Source of the DNA: UBA7803 sp041395905 | GTDB taxonomy: Bacteria; Pseudomonadota; Gammaproteobacteria; Pseudomonadales; Azotimanducaceae | Length of the DNA: 64,000 nt | Assembly (NCBI GenBank): GCA_041395905.1 | Contig: JAWKZP010000018.1 | Span: 1-64,000 of the forward strand | Direction: 5' to 3' | Shown here: positions 50,330 through 59,503 of the stretch, piece by piece | How the letters are laid out: each line of letters opens with the position of its first letter | Position numbering within the stretch: the first letter of the stretch is position 1 | The notes under the pieces: generated by a model | What the model was told of the DNA's origin: nothing | Databases searched by the model: none | The model's input: the letters and a program-made list of their open reading frames with translations, nothing else | Position numbers and translations under genes: made by a program

Positions 50330-50404
50330 TTGAGTCAGTCAACAGCGGCCCGGAGCCCGGTGAGGCGTGGTCCTTCAGGCCCGGAACATCAGGAACCCAT
50401 TTCG

Positions 50405-50860
50405 ATGAGCAGTCATCCCTACTGCATCTGCACCAGCGTCAGCCAGAAGGCACTCGACGCGCTGCTCGAGGCCAGCGGTCAGGGCACCTACCGCGACGAT
50501 CACCCCTGGCTGGTGGCGCGAGACTTTCTCGAGGCGGCGCGGCAGGTGGGTGAACGTCTGCCGGTGCTGTTCGCCGTGGGCACACCCGGCACGTTCAGCC
50601 ACTGGGGGTTCATAGAAGCGCTGCGCGTGGTCGAGCTGCATCGCGCGACCTGGGAGACGGCCTGCAGCTTTTCGCGGCTGAAGGCCGTAAACCCTATATG
50701 GACGGACCTGGACAGTGTGTTCCTGAAACCGGCCGGGGAGCAGCTGGAGCGCGAGGCGCGCGAAGGCATCCGGCAGCACCGCTATCCCCTCACGGTGGCC
50801 GAGCTGCATCCCTATGCCATCTGCGAAACGCCGGCGTTCATCCTCAACGAAACGGAATAG
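50405..50860 (+). CDS. Hypothetical protein divergent from the SOS-controlled repair operon
   Basis: 151 residues from ATG 50405. Not recognised as a known family. The chain begins SSHPYCICTSVSQKALDALL, contains LFAVGTPGTFSHWGFIEALR and VNPIWTDLDSVFLKP, and is acidic and soluble, with no signal peptide. Codon usage and length look genuine. The LexA box at 50314-50329 lies 76 bp upstream of its start, so damage induction is possible. Confidence 0.7.
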   Translation: MSSHPYCICTSVSQKALDALLEASGQGTYRDDHPWLVARDFLEAARQVGERLPVLFAVGTPGTFSHWGFIEALRVVELHRATWETACSFSRLKAVNPIWTDLDSVFLKPAGEQLEREAREGIRQHRYPLTVAELHPYAICETPAFILNETE

Positions 50861-50916
50861 CCTGCAGCGGCAAAACGCCTGCGCGGATGCCCAGGCACCC
50901 GCAAAGCCGATCCGCC

Positions 50917-51105
50917 CTACTTGGCTTCGCCGACCGCCTTGGGCTCGCCGTGAATGCGCAGCCAGACTTCTTTACGGTGCACCGCCGATTGCTTCGGCGC
51001 ATCGATCCCTAGATGCACTTGGCTGCCGCGAATCTTCAAGACCTTCAGCTCGATCTCGTTGTCGATCATGATCGACTCGCCGGCACGCCGGGTAAGAACC
51101 AGCAT
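50917..51105 (-). CDS. csrA: Carbon storage regulator CsrA (RsmA)
   Basis: 62 residues. Almost canonical: MLVLTRRAGESIMIDNEIEL, then VLKIRGSQVHLGIDAPK with the RNA-contact Arg, and VHRKEV. It binds GGA motifs in mRNA leaders as a dimer and controls carbon flow, motility and exopolysaccharide production. The exopolysaccharide genes in this window are plausible targets. Confidence 0.96.
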   Translation of the reverse strand: MLVLTRRAGESIMIDNEIELKVLKIRGSQVHLGIDAPKQSAVHRKEVWLRIHGEPKAVGEAK

Positions 51106-51301
51106 GGTGTTCCTCGCAATCCTTTTCTGCCCGCGTAATGTACTGGCGGCGGGGCAAGCGTTCTGTGACGCCGTCGCAGCTTCTCGTCACGGCTTCGCGC
51201 GGGGCGCAGGCGGAACGCGATCCGCGTCGCAGCCCGCTGCGCGACACCGGTCGCAAAACTCCGGCCGCTGCCCCCATTGAGGGCAGGCTCTGTCAGCTTT
51301 C

Positions 51302-52834
51302 TTAGGTTTCCGCCCCGGCTTCTCTGGAAGCCGCGGATTCCCTGGAAGCCGCGGATTCCCTGGAAGCGGCGGACTCGCCGGAACCCTCGGGTTCGCCAGA
51401 CGGCGCAGATTCTTCCGCAGCCCCGGATTCGTCTGAAGTGACCGGATCGGATTCATCCAGCAACGCCTTCGGCAGCGTGCGCTTCACCGGCGCGCCGAGT
51501 TCGCGGAACTGCTCCACCTGACGCAGCAGGTTACCCTTGCCCGTGGTCAGCTTGGCGAAGGCGGCACCGTAGGTCTTCTCGGCCACCTGCAACTGCCGAC
51601 CGAGCGCCGCCATGTCCTCGACGAACCCGCGCAGCTTGTCGTAGAGGGCCCCGGCACGGCGGGCAATCTCCTGGGCATTCCGGTTCTGCTTCTCGTAGCG
51701 CCAGACGTTGTGAATGATCCGCAGGGTCATCATCAGCGTCGTCGGGCTGACGATCACGATGCGCTTTTCGAATGCCTCGCTGAACAGCTGCGCGTCCTGC
51801 TCCATGGCCATGGTGAAGGCCGCCTCTATGGGTACGAACAGCAGCACGAAATCCAGCGACCGCACGTCATCGAGGGTGTCGTAGTCCTGCTCAGCCAGGC
51901 GTTTGACGTGGGCGCGCAGGCTCGCAACGTGCTGGCGCCGGTGGGACAGCCTGGCGTTCTCCTCCTCCGCCGCCAGCGCCTGCTCGTAGGCGAGCAGGGA
52001 GAGCTTGGCATCCACCACCACGTCCTTGTCGTCGGGCAGACGAATCAGAACATCCGGACGCTTGACGCTGCCGTCGCCGTCCCGGCGCGACTGCTGCAGA
52101 AAGTATTCGTGATCGAGCCGCAACCCGGAGCTTTCGAGGACGCGCTCCAGCACCAGCTCGCCCCAGTTGCCCTGCACCTTCACGTCACCTTTCAACGCTC
52201 GGGTGAGGTTTTCCGCTTCCCTGTTGATGCGCTCGCTGCTGCGCTGCAGATTGCGGACCTCGGTGAGCAGGGACGCCCGATCCCTGGTCTCGGTGGTGTA
52301 CACGGTTTCAACGCGCTTGCGGAATTCCGAGAGCTGCTCCTTGAACGGGTCGAGCACACTGCCCAGGCGCGCCTGATGCTGCTGGCCCTGCTGCTCGAAG
52401 ATCCGGCCCGCGAGCAGCTCGAACTCCTGCTTGAGGGCCTCGCTGTTGCTCTGCAGCAGCGCCTCTTTCTCGGCAAACGACTTCTGGGTTTCCTCCAGCC
52501 GGGCACGCAGCGCCGCCTCGGCCGCCTGCCGCGCCGCCAGCTCCTCGAGCCGGCGGGCGAGCTCGTCACGCACAGAGCTGAGCTGATCGGCCAGCTGCTC
52601 GGCGCGCCCTTCGAGCCGGCTCAGCTGAGCCGAACGTTCGCCGAGCCGGGTTTCACTGACCGCGCGCTCGGCAGCGTGCAGCTGTTGCGCTGCCAGCGTG
52701 CTTTCCCGGCGGGCTCTGCGCACGCTGCGCCTGAGCAGCACCATCCACACAACGCTGGCCAGCAGCGCCCCGGCGAGCGCCGCACCACCCAGCCACCAGC
52801 CGACGAACGGCCAGGCAGGCAGCGCAACCGGCAT
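51302..52834 (-). CDS. rmuC: DNA recombination protein RmuC
   Basis: 510 residues. An N-terminal membrane helix (WWLGGAALAGALLASVVWMVLL), a long coiled coil (50-165), then the RmuC nuclease-like domain: VQGNWGELVLERVLESSGL, DVLIRLPDDKDVVVDAKLSL, VLLFVPIEAAFTMAMEQD, IVIVSPTTLMMTLRIIHNVWRYEKQ. It limits DNA inversions and degrades foreign or damaged DNA. The last 45 residues are a low-complexity Ser/Glu/Ala tail encoded by an 18-bp tandem repeat. It begins 9 bp after the enoyl-CoA hydratase stop. Confidence 0.95.
   Translation of the reverse strand: MPVALPAWPFVGWWLGGAALAGALLASVVWMVLLRRSVRRARRESTLAAQQLHAAERAVSETRLGERSAQLSRLEGRAEQLADQLSSVRDELARRLEELAARQAAEAALRARLEETQKSFAEKEALLQSNSEALKQEFELLAGRIFEQQGQQHQARLGSVLDPFKEQLSEFRKRVETVYTTETRDRASLLTEVRNLQRSSERINREAENLTRALKGDVKVQGNWGELVLERVLESSGLRLDHEYFLQQSRRDGDGSVKRPDVLIRLPDDKDVVVDAKLSLLAYEQALAAEEENARLSHRRQHVASLRAHVKRLAEQDYDTLDDVRSLDFVLLFVPIEAAFTMAMEQDAQLFSEAFEKRIVIVSPTTLMMTLRIIHNVWRYEKQNRNAQEIARRAGALYDKLRGFVEDMAALGRQLQVAEKTYGAAFAKLTTGKGNLLRQVEQFRELGAPVKRTLPKALLDESDPVTSDESGAAEESAPSGEPEGSGESAASRESAASRESAASREAGAET
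51321..51374. repeat. 18-bp tandem repeat in the rmuC 3' end
   Basis: Three near-identical 18-bp units (51321-51338, 51339-51356, 51357-51374), degenerating further on. They encode a repeated six-residue Ser-Ala-Ala-Ser-Arg-Glu type unit at the C-terminus. Copy number may vary between strains without harming the enzyme. Confidence 0.8.
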
Positions 52835-52843
52835 GCCGGGCGA

Positions 52844-53656
52844 TCAGCCCCCGCCCTGCTCGGCCTTGCGACGTGCCGCCAGATAGTCCGGATCGCGTTT
52901 CTCGAGAAACGCCGATACGGCTTCCTTGTGCTCCGGCGTCTGGTAGGCCTGCTGCAGCAGCTCCATTTCGCGCTGCTGCACGCGGGCCAGATCCGCATCG
53001 CAGCCATTGGCATTGATCAGCTGTTTGATCCAGCGCAGCTGTGGTCCCGGGTTGGCCGCGATCGTCCTGGCCATGGTCATCGCCTCGTCGAGCAGCTGCT
53101 CGTGCGGTATCAGGTGATCCACCAGCCCCATCTCGTGGGCATCGCGCGCGCTGTAGAGCTTGCCCGACAGGCACATCTCGCTGGCGCGACCGAAGCCCAT
53201 GCGCTGCACGAGAAAGTGCGAGCTCGCAAGCTCCGGCACCAGGCCCATCTTGATGAAGCCCATGGCAAACTTGGCCGTCTCCGAGGCCATGATCACGTCG
53301 CAGGGCAGGATCATGGTCGCGCCCACGCCGACGCTTGCGCCGTTCACGGCCGCGATGATCGGTTTCGAATTGCGCAGCAGTTGCACCCAGTCCTTGCGCT
53401 CGCCACGGGCAGCACCGGGTTTGGCGCCGTCGATCTGCGCCTTGAAAGTGTCCTGAATATCGGCCCCGGCGCAGAATCCCCGTCCGGCGCCGGTGATGAT
53501 CATGGCGCCGATCTCGTCGGTGGCATTGCAGTGGTCGATGGCGTCCACGAGCTCGGCGCTCATCTGATAGGTCCAGGCGTTGAGCCGATCGGGGCGGTTC
53601 AGGGTCATCACGCCGACCCCGTCGGTCACCTCAAAGAGAATCTGCTCGTAGCTCAC
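52844..53656 (-). CDS. Enoyl-CoA hydratase/isomerase family protein
   Basis: 270 residues from GTG 53656, with AGGAGG 7 bases upstream; the very long open frame to 55279 is antisense to the histidine kinase gene and is rejected. Crotonase fold: GVGVMTLNRPDRLNAWT, IITGAGRGFCAGADIQDT with the oxyanion Gly, KPIIAAVNGASVGVGATMIL, CDVIMASETAKFAMGFIKMGLVPE with the catalytic Glu region. Hydrates or isomerises an enoyl-CoA in fatty acid or aromatic acid breakdown. Confidence 0.93.
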   Translation of the reverse strand: MSYEQILFEVTDGVGVMTLNRPDRLNAWTYQMSAELVDAIDHCNATDEIGAMIITGAGRGFCAGADIQDTFKAQIDGAKPGAARGERKDWVQLLRNSKPIIAAVNGASVGVGATMILPCDVIMASETAKFAMGFIKMGLVPELASSHFLVQRMGFGRASEMCLSGKLYSARDAHEMGLVDHLIPHEQLLDEAMTMARTIAANPGPQLRWIKQLINANGCDADLARVQQREMELLQQAYQTPEHKEAVSAFLEKRDPDYLAARRKAEQGGG

Positions 53657-53698
53657 GCGTTCCCCTCCTGTGATTGAACTCGAATCGCTTGTGTTAGT

Positions 53699-55729
53699 AT
53701 GCGCGAAATCCGCATGGATGCGACAGTCGCCGGGATGCAGCCGTTGAACGCGCCGGAACCGGAACCGACAATTCTGATTCTCGACGACGACGCGGCGCAC
53801 GCGGCGAGCGTGCGCGACCTGCTGGCCGTGCGCGGGCATCGGGCGGAGATCTGCACCGACCCCGGCACGGGTCTCGAGCGCCTCGCCAGAGGCGACGTTC
53901 AGGTTCTTCTTCTCGACATCAACATGCCCGGCATCACCGGCCTGGACGTGCTCGGGTATCTGCGCGACCACGACCTCGACGTGAAGACCATCGTGGTTTC
54001 CGGCGAGTCGGCCCTGGACAATCTGACGCCGATTCTGCGCCTGGGCGCGTACGACTTTCTCAGCAAGCCCTACGACCCGCAGCAGCTTCTGCTCAGCGTC
54101 GGCAATGCCATGGATCGCTGTCGCCTGGAGGCCGCCAACCGCGCAATCAGCGCCCGCGCGGATGCCGAGCACGCGCTGCACGAGTTTCTGGTAGATGCCT
54201 CCCAGGATCTGATCTATATGCTCGATGAGCAGGGGCGCTTCCGCTTCGCCAACAACCGTCTGCGCGAGCTGTTCGCCGCCGATCCCGCCGAAGTTGCCGG
54301 CAGACCCTGGCCCGAGGTGCTGGGCAGCGAGCTGGCCGCGCAGCTGCGGCACCACTTCGACGAGCGGCGCACGGGCGAGCGCGCCACCCGGGATCTCGAG
54401 ATCGAGTTCGAACCGGAGCCGGGCAGCAGCCTCACTCTTGCCTGCTCGGCGCGGGGACTCTACGAGAATCGTCAGCACGGCAGCACCGGCCGCTTCATCG
54501 GCACCTACGGGGTGCTGCGCGACGTCACCGAAGCCCGGCGCGCCGAGCGCGACCGTTTGACGCTGCAGAACCAGCTGCAGCAGGCGAGCAAGATGGAGGC
54601 CATCGGGCAGCTGGCCGGTGGCATCGCCCACGACTTCAACAACATCCTCGCCAGCATCATCGGCTATGCCGAGCTCATACAGTCGTCGCGGCACCGTTTC
54701 AGCGAGGACAAGATCGACAGCTACCTCGGCGAGGTGGTGGCCGCCGGCCATCGCGCGCGCGACCTCATCTCGCAGATGCTCACCTTTACCCGCGCGAACC
54801 GCGGCGCGCCGCGCGCCGTGGACATCGTCGAAGCCATCAACGACGTGTCGCGCATGCTGCATGCAGCCATTCCCGGCAACATCCGCGTGGACACGGAATT
54901 CGCCGACGATCTGGTGCAGGTGCGCGCGGACCCCGTGCAGTTGCAGCAGATCATCATCAATCTGCTGGTGAATGCCCGCGATGCCATAGACGGCGACGGC
55001 CGGATCAGCGTGCGCGTCACCCGCGACGTCCAGGAGGCACCCTGCGCCGCCTGCGGCAAGCGCCTGGATGGCAAGCACGTGGTGATGGCGGTTGCCGATA
55101 CCGGGCACGGCATTCCCGAGCCGGTGCGCGGGCGCATCTTCGAGATGTACTTCACCACCCGCGAGCCCGGCAAGGGTACCGGCATCGGCCTGTGGCTGAT
55201 CAACAACCTGATCCACGAGTACGACGGGCACATCACGGTGGAATCCGCCGAAGAGGCCGGCACCACCTTCCGGGTGCACCTGCCGCTGGCTGCAGACGAT
55301 GACGAAGCGGCCGCCAGCCCGCCGGCAGAGGACGTGGCGGCAAGGGGTACGATCGTGGTGGTGGACGACGAGATCTCGGTGGGCAACTACGTCGGCGAGG
55401 TCCTGCGTGATGCGGGCTACGACGTCATCGTATTCAACGAGAGCCCCAGCGCGCTGCGCTACGTCGAACGCGAACGCGCCAACGTCGGCCTGCTGATCAC
55501 CGATCAGACCATGCCGCTCATGTCCGGTACCGATCTTGCGGACCGGGTCCGCCAGCTGCGCGCCGACCTGCCCATCGCGCTGATCACCGCTTACGCCGGG
55601 GGCAGCGACCTCGAGCAGCTGCGCGGATTCGGAATCGACGCCCTGCTGACCAAGCCGTTCCGGATCGATCAGCTGCTCGGCATGGTCACCGGGCTGCTGG
55701 TGCGCGAGGCGCCCGTCAGCCCTCAGTAG
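53699..55729 (+). CDS. Hybrid sensor histidine kinase (REC-PAS-HisKA-HATPase-REC)
   Basis: 676 residues from ATG 53699; ATG 53714 or 53735 also possible. N-terminal receiver with Asp73 in LLLDINMPG and Lys in FLSKPYDP; PAS domain about 160-280; HisKA with His311 in GGIAHDFNNILASIIGY; HATPase (LVNARDAI, DTGHGIPE, GTGIGLWLI); C-terminal receiver with Asp602 in LLITDQTMP and LLTKPFRIDQL. There is no membrane segment and no DNA-binding domain, so it is a cytoplasmic phosphorelay node whose output partner is elsewhere. Confidence 0.92.
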   Translation: MREIRMDATVAGMQPLNAPEPEPTILILDDDAAHAASVRDLLAVRGHRAEICTDPGTGLERLARGDVQVLLLDINMPGITGLDVLGYLRDHDLDVKTIVVSGESALDNLTPILRLGAYDFLSKPYDPQQLLLSVGNAMDRCRLEAANRAISARADAEHALHEFLVDASQDLIYMLDEQGRFRFANNRLRELFAADPAEVAGRPWPEVLGSELAAQLRHHFDERRTGERATRDLEIEFEPEPGSSLTLACSARGLYENRQHGSTGRFIGTYGVLRDVTEARRAERDRLTLQNQLQQASKMEAIGQLAGGIAHDFNNILASIIGYAELIQSSRHRFSEDKIDSYLGEVVAAGHRARDLISQMLTFTRANRGAPRAVDIVEAINDVSRMLHAAIPGNIRVDTEFADDLVQVRADPVQLQQIIINLLVNARDAIDGDGRISVRVTRDVQEAPCAACGKRLDGKHVVMAVADTGHGIPEPVRGRIFEMYFTTREPGKGTGIGLWLINNLIHEYDGHITVESAEEAGTTFRVHLPLAADDDEAAASPPAEDVAARGTIVVVDDEISVGNYVGEVLRDAGYDVIVFNESPSALRYVERERANVGLLITDQTMPLMSGTDLADRVRQLRADLPIALITAYAGGSDLEQLRGFGIDALLTKPFRIDQLLGMVTGLLVREAPVSPQ

Positions 55730-56514
55730 CCGGTCTTCTCGCGCTCCTCGGTCACGGTGCCGCGGGCGGCCGCGAGTTCACGGCCGGCGGCGCCGAGCAT
55801 GAACCCTGCATCGCTGCCGAGCGTAACCATGTTGAAGCCCGCACTCAGATAGCGCTGCGCATAGGCGAGGCTGGAGGTGTGGATGCCCACGGCTATGCCC
55901 GCGTTGCGACAGGCTTCCTGAATGCGCCGAACCGCTGCCGCGTGTTCCGGGTGATCGGTATCCCCCACCGGCGGCAGACCGAGCGCCAGACCCAGATCCG
56001 CCGGACCGATGTACACCGCGTCGAGCCCCGGAGTGGTCACGATCTCCTCCAGGTTGTCCAGGCCCTCCCGGGTTTCGATCATGCCGATACAGGCGATCTG
56101 GCCATTGGCTTCGGCAGCATAGCCGCGCCCGCCGTACAGGGCCGCGCGGATCGGTCCGAACGAACGATTGCCATCCGGTGGGTAGCGGCAGGCGGCAACA
56201 GCCTGCAGAGCTTCGGCGCGGTTGTTCACCATGGGTACGATCACGCCGTAGGCACCGGCGTCGAGCGCCTTCATGATTTCGTAGGGCTCGTTCCAGGGCA
56301 CGCGTACGATCGGGGTAGCGGCGCTGCGCGAGATGGCGGGCAGCATGTGCGTGAGATCTTTGTAGTCGAGCAGTCCGTGCTGCAGGTCGACGCAGACCCA
56401 GTCGAAACCGAGCTGCGCCAGAGATTCAGCCGTATGGCTGTTGGCCAGCGACAGCCAGCAGCCGATGGTCTGCTCGCCTGCCCGCCAGCGGGCGAGCGTC
56501 ATATTCTCACGCAT
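55723..56514 (-). CDS. HpcH/HpaI-family aldolase (2,4-dihydroxyhept-2-ene-1,7-dioate aldolase type)
   Basis: 263 residues from ATG 56514, chosen because GGGGAGGA lies 6-7 bases upstream; the frame is open to 56550. Class II pyruvate aldolase fold: GCWLSLANSHTAESLAQLGFD, VCVDLQHGLLDY, RVPWNEPYEIMKALDAGAYG, IGMIETREGLDNLEEI with metal-binding Glu, DAVYIGPADLGLALG with metal-binding Asp. It cleaves 4-hydroxy-2-keto acids to pyruvate plus an aldehyde. It overlaps the kinase gene end by 7 bp. Confidence 0.93.
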   Translation of the reverse strand: MRENMTLARWRAGEQTIGCWLSLANSHTAESLAQLGFDWVCVDLQHGLLDYKDLTHMLPAISRSAATPIVRVPWNEPYEIMKALDAGAYGVIVPMVNNRAEALQAVAACRYPPDGNRSFGPIRAALYGGRGYAAEANGQIACIGMIETREGLDNLEEIVTTPGLDAVYIGPADLGLALGLPPVGDTDHPEHAAAVRRIQEACRNAGIAVGIHTSSLAYAQRYLSAGFNMVTLGSDAGFMLGAAGRELAAARGTVTEEREKTGY

Positions 56515-56630
56515 GAGGTTCCTCCCCTGGGTTGTGCTGACAGCTAGCATAGCGCGTGCGAGAATCCCATGCGCGAAACGATGCGCGACACGACGTGCGC
56601 TGCCCCGGCAGCGCCTCCAGGGGAGACCAA

Positions 56631-58346
56631 TTGCCGCAATCCATCCAGGGCGAGGATCTGGCGTCGACCATCGCCGCCATTACCGGGCCGGGGGGCGCCT
56701 ACGAACTGACGGACGCGGTCGTCGACGGCGTCTCGTTGCGCGTGTTCCGCAATGCGCCCGCCAACCTGCGCGAGCTCTACCGTTGCGGTCTCGAGTTCGC
56801 CGAGCGCGACTGCTACGTCTACGAGGACGAGCGCTACAGCTACGCCGAGGTCTGGCGGCTGGCGGCGCGCACCGCCAATGCGCTGCGCGCGGCCGGCGTG
56901 CAGCCGGGCGATCGCGTCGGCATCGCCCTGCGCAACTATCCGGAGTGGGTGTTCGCGTTCATGGGCATCACCGCCATCGGGGCGGTGGCCGTGGCGATGA
57001 ACGCCTGGTGGTCCGGCGACGAGCTGCGTTACGGCGTCGAGGACAGCGGCCTCGGCTGGCTGTTCGTCGATCAGGAGCGCCTAGATCGGGTATCACCCTG
57101 GGCGGCCGAGCTCAACCAGGGTGCAAACGGTCAGGCACTCAAGCTCATCACCGTGCGCTGCTCGAGCGCCGAGCACGTTTCCTGGACCGACTTTCTCGAC
57201 GGTGCGGGCGATTCCATGCCCGAGCCCGCAGTCGCGCCCGACAGCAATGCGCTGATCCTCTACACGTCCGGATCCACGTCCCATCCGAAGGGCGTCCTGT
57301 CGACCCACCGCGCCGTGATTCACGCGCTGCTCGGCTGGGAGTGCGCCGCGGCGATCGCCACGGAGCTGTTCCCCGGTCTGGCGGATACCTCCGGCACGCC
57401 TCAAGCCATGATTCTGTCGGTACCGCTGTTCCACGTGTCCGGTCTGAACGTGCAGCTCCTGAGCTCGTTCCGTCAGGGCCGCAAGCTGGTCGCCATGTAC
57501 CGATGGGACGCCGGCGACGCCCTGAGGATCATCGAGCGTGAACGCATCACCCAGTTCAACGGCGTGCCCACCATGTCCTGGGAGATCGTGCAGCACCCGG
57601 ATTTCGAGCGTTACGACACCTCGAGTCTCACGTCCATGGGTGGCGGCGGTGCCGCCATGGCGCCCGAGCATGCGCGCCAGATCGAGGGCCGGCTCGCCGC
57701 TGGCGTGGCCGGCACGGGCTATGGCATGACCGAGACCAACGGTCTCGGCACCACGATTTCCGGCGAGGCGCTGCTGGCAAGACCCCGCAGCTGCGGCCGT
57801 CCAACGCCGCCGCTGGTCGAGATCCGCATCGTCGACGATGTCGGCGTCGAGCTGCCGCGCGGACAGACGGGGGAGATCTGGATACGCGGTCCGATGAATT
57901 TCCGCTGCTACTGGAACAAACCCGAGGCCACGGCCGAAACGCTGACGGACGGCTGGGTGCACACCGGCGACATCGGTCACATGGACGACGAGGACTACGT
58001 CTTCATCACCGACCGGGCCAAGGACATGGTGATACGCGGCGGTGAGAACATCGGCTGCCAGGAGGTGGAAGCCTGTCTTTACGACCACCCGGCCGTCTCC
58101 GAATGCGCCGTGTTCGGGCTACCGGACGAGCGCCTGGGCGAGACGCTGGCTGCCGTGGTGATGCTCAAGCCCGGCGCGCACGCGGACGCGCAAACCCTGA
58201 AAACGCACCTTGGCGCGCATCTGGCCCGGTTCAAGGTCCCGGAGCACATCTGGATTCAGCGCGAGCAGTTGCCGCGCATCGCTTCGGGGAAAATCTACAA
58301 GCGCGGCCTCAGAGAAGCCGCCATCGCCCGGATGCAACGCAATTGA
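56631..58346 (+). CDS. AMP-dependent acyl/aryl-CoA ligase
   Basis: 571 residues from TTG 56631, chosen because AGGGGAG lies about 6 bases upstream; a GTG-initiated frame from 56556 is also open. Adenylation domain motifs: LYTSGSTSHPKGVLSTHRA, the VPLFHVSG segment, TGYGMTETNGLG, GWVHTGDIGHMDDEDYVFITDRAKDMVIRGGENI, and the C-terminal Lys in LPRIASGKIYKR. It activates a carboxylic acid to its CoA thioester. It is followed closely by a hydroxyacid dehydrogenase gene and divergent from the aldolase gene. Confidence 0.92.
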   Translation: MPQSIQGEDLASTIAAITGPGGAYELTDAVVDGVSLRVFRNAPANLRELYRCGLEFAERDCYVYEDERYSYAEVWRLAARTANALRAAGVQPGDRVGIALRNYPEWVFAFMGITAIGAVAVAMNAWWSGDELRYGVEDSGLGWLFVDQERLDRVSPWAAELNQGANGQALKLITVRCSSAEHVSWTDFLDGAGDSMPEPAVAPDSNALILYTSGSTSHPKGVLSTHRAVIHALLGWECAAAIATELFPGLADTSGTPQAMILSVPLFHVSGLNVQLLSSFRQGRKLVAMYRWDAGDALRIIERERITQFNGVPTMSWEIVQHPDFERYDTSSLTSMGGGGAAMAPEHARQIEGRLAAGVAGTGYGMTETNGLGTTISGEALLARPRSCGRPTPPLVEIRIVDDVGVELPRGQTGEIWIRGPMNFRCYWNKPEATAETLTDGWVHTGDIGHMDDEDYVFITDRAKDMVIRGGENIGCQEVEACLYDHPAVSECAVFGLPDERLGETLAAVVMLKPGAHADAQTLKTHLGAHLARFKVPEHIWIQREQLPRIASGKIYKRGLREAAIARMQRN

Positions 58347-58371
58347 GCAACATCCCCCTGAGCAGAAACCA

Positions 58372-59427
58372 ATGAGCACAAAGAAGAAGGTCGTCGTTCA
58401 GCTGCCAGCCATGGCCCGCAACGCCAGCGTTGAAGAGCGCTACGCCCTGGAGCTCGAAGCGCTCGCGCCCATCGCCGAGATCGTGGAGGTGGAGGCTGCG
58501 ACCCCTGCCGAATTCGCAAGCGCGGCGCGCGATGCCGACGCGCTCATCACCTCCTGGGGCATACGGATCGATCGCCAGATCATCGAGTCGCTGGAACGCT
58601 GCGTGGTGATCGGCGTCGGCAGCGTCGGCGTCGACATGGTGGACGTCGAAGCAGCTACCGAAGCCGGCATCGTCGTCACCAACGTGCCGGATGTGTTCAT
58701 CGAGGAGGTGGCCGACCACGCCATGATGCTGCTGCTGGCGGCGGTGCGCCGCACCAAGGAAATGGATGCCCTCGCCGCCCGCGGCGACTGGTTTCAGGGC
58801 CGCCCCCAGCTCAATCAGGTTCCTCGCCTCATGGGGCGCACGCTGGGCCTGTTTGCATTCGGCAATGTCGGGCGCTGTGTTGCCCGTCGGGCGCAAGGCT
58901 TCGGGCTGCACGTGATCGCCCACGATCCCTATGTGAGTGAGCTCGCCATCAGCGACTGCGGGGTCGAGCCCGTCGGTTTCCACGAACTGCTCGAGCGGGC
59001 CGACTACCTGTCGGTGCACGCCCCCTTGAATGCCGAAACGCGCCACCGCCTCGACCGGGCCGCGTTCGAGCGCATGCGTCCCGGCGTGGTGATCGTGAAC
59101 ACCGCCCGCGGCCCCATCATCGACGAAGCCGCTCTGATCGCCGCCCTCCAGAGCGGCCACATTGCCGCGGCCGGCCTCGATGTGCTGGAACAGGAACCGC
59201 CGAGCCCGGACAATCCCCTGCTGCGCATGGGCAATGTTATCGTGACGCCGCACGTGGCCTCCGCCACCACCCGCATGCGTCCGGAAACCCGGCGCCGGGT
59301 GGGGCGCGAGGTAGCTCTCGTGCTGCGCAATCGCTGGCCCATGAGCTGCGTGAACCCGACGGTGCTGCCGCGGGCGCCGCTGGAACGCTGGCAGCCCTAC
59401 CCGATGAATCGCGGCCCGAACCGCTGA
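58372..59427 (+). CDS. D-isomer-specific 2-hydroxyacid dehydrogenase
   Basis: 351 residues from ATG 58372. Catalytic and NAD motifs: VIGVGSVGVDMVDVEAATEAG, LMGRTLGLFAFGNVGRCVAR, the catalytic Arg in VNTARGPIIDEAAL, Glu in LDVLEQEPP and His in TPHVASATTRMR. It reduces 2-ketoacids or oxidises D-2-hydroxyacids; the CtBP/phosphoglycerate dehydrogenase-like group. The gene starts 25 bp after the CoA ligase gene. Confidence 0.92.
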   Translation: MSTKKKVVVQLPAMARNASVEERYALELEALAPIAEIVEVEAATPAEFASAARDADALITSWGIRIDRQIIESLERCVVIGVGSVGVDMVDVEAATEAGIVVTNVPDVFIEEVADHAMMLLLAAVRRTKEMDALAARGDWFQGRPQLNQVPRLMGRTLGLFAFGNVGRCVARRAQGFGLHVIAHDPYVSELAISDCGVEPVGFHELLERADYLSVHAPLNAETRHRLDRAAFERMRPGVVIVNTARGPIIDEAALIAALQSGHIAAAGLDVLEQEPPSPDNPLLRMGNVIVTPHVASATTRMRPETRRRVGREVALVLRNRWPMSCVNPTVLPRAPLERWQPYPMNRGPNR

Positions 59428-59503
59428 CCGGTGGAGCACCGATCGACATTCGAGCAACAATGAAACCCAACAGAACCCACAGCCAAACGAGGAAGTCGCC
59501 ACA

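Noticed and set aside
51321..51374. CRISPR-like short tandem repeat
   Set aside because: The units are contiguous without spacers and lie in frame inside rmuC; it is a coding tandem repeat.
51187..51456. Short Cys-containing minus-strand frame overlapping the rmuC 3' end
   Set aside because: The last 40 residues (CPQWGQRPEFCDRC) look protein-like, but the only start lies inside rmuC in another frame and there is no ribosome site. Not enough support.
53657..55279. Long minus-strand frame continuing upstream of the enoyl-CoA hydratase
   Set aside because: It is antisense to the well-conserved hybrid histidine kinase and contains no recognisable domain; the hydratase has its own AGGAGG and GTG start at 53656.
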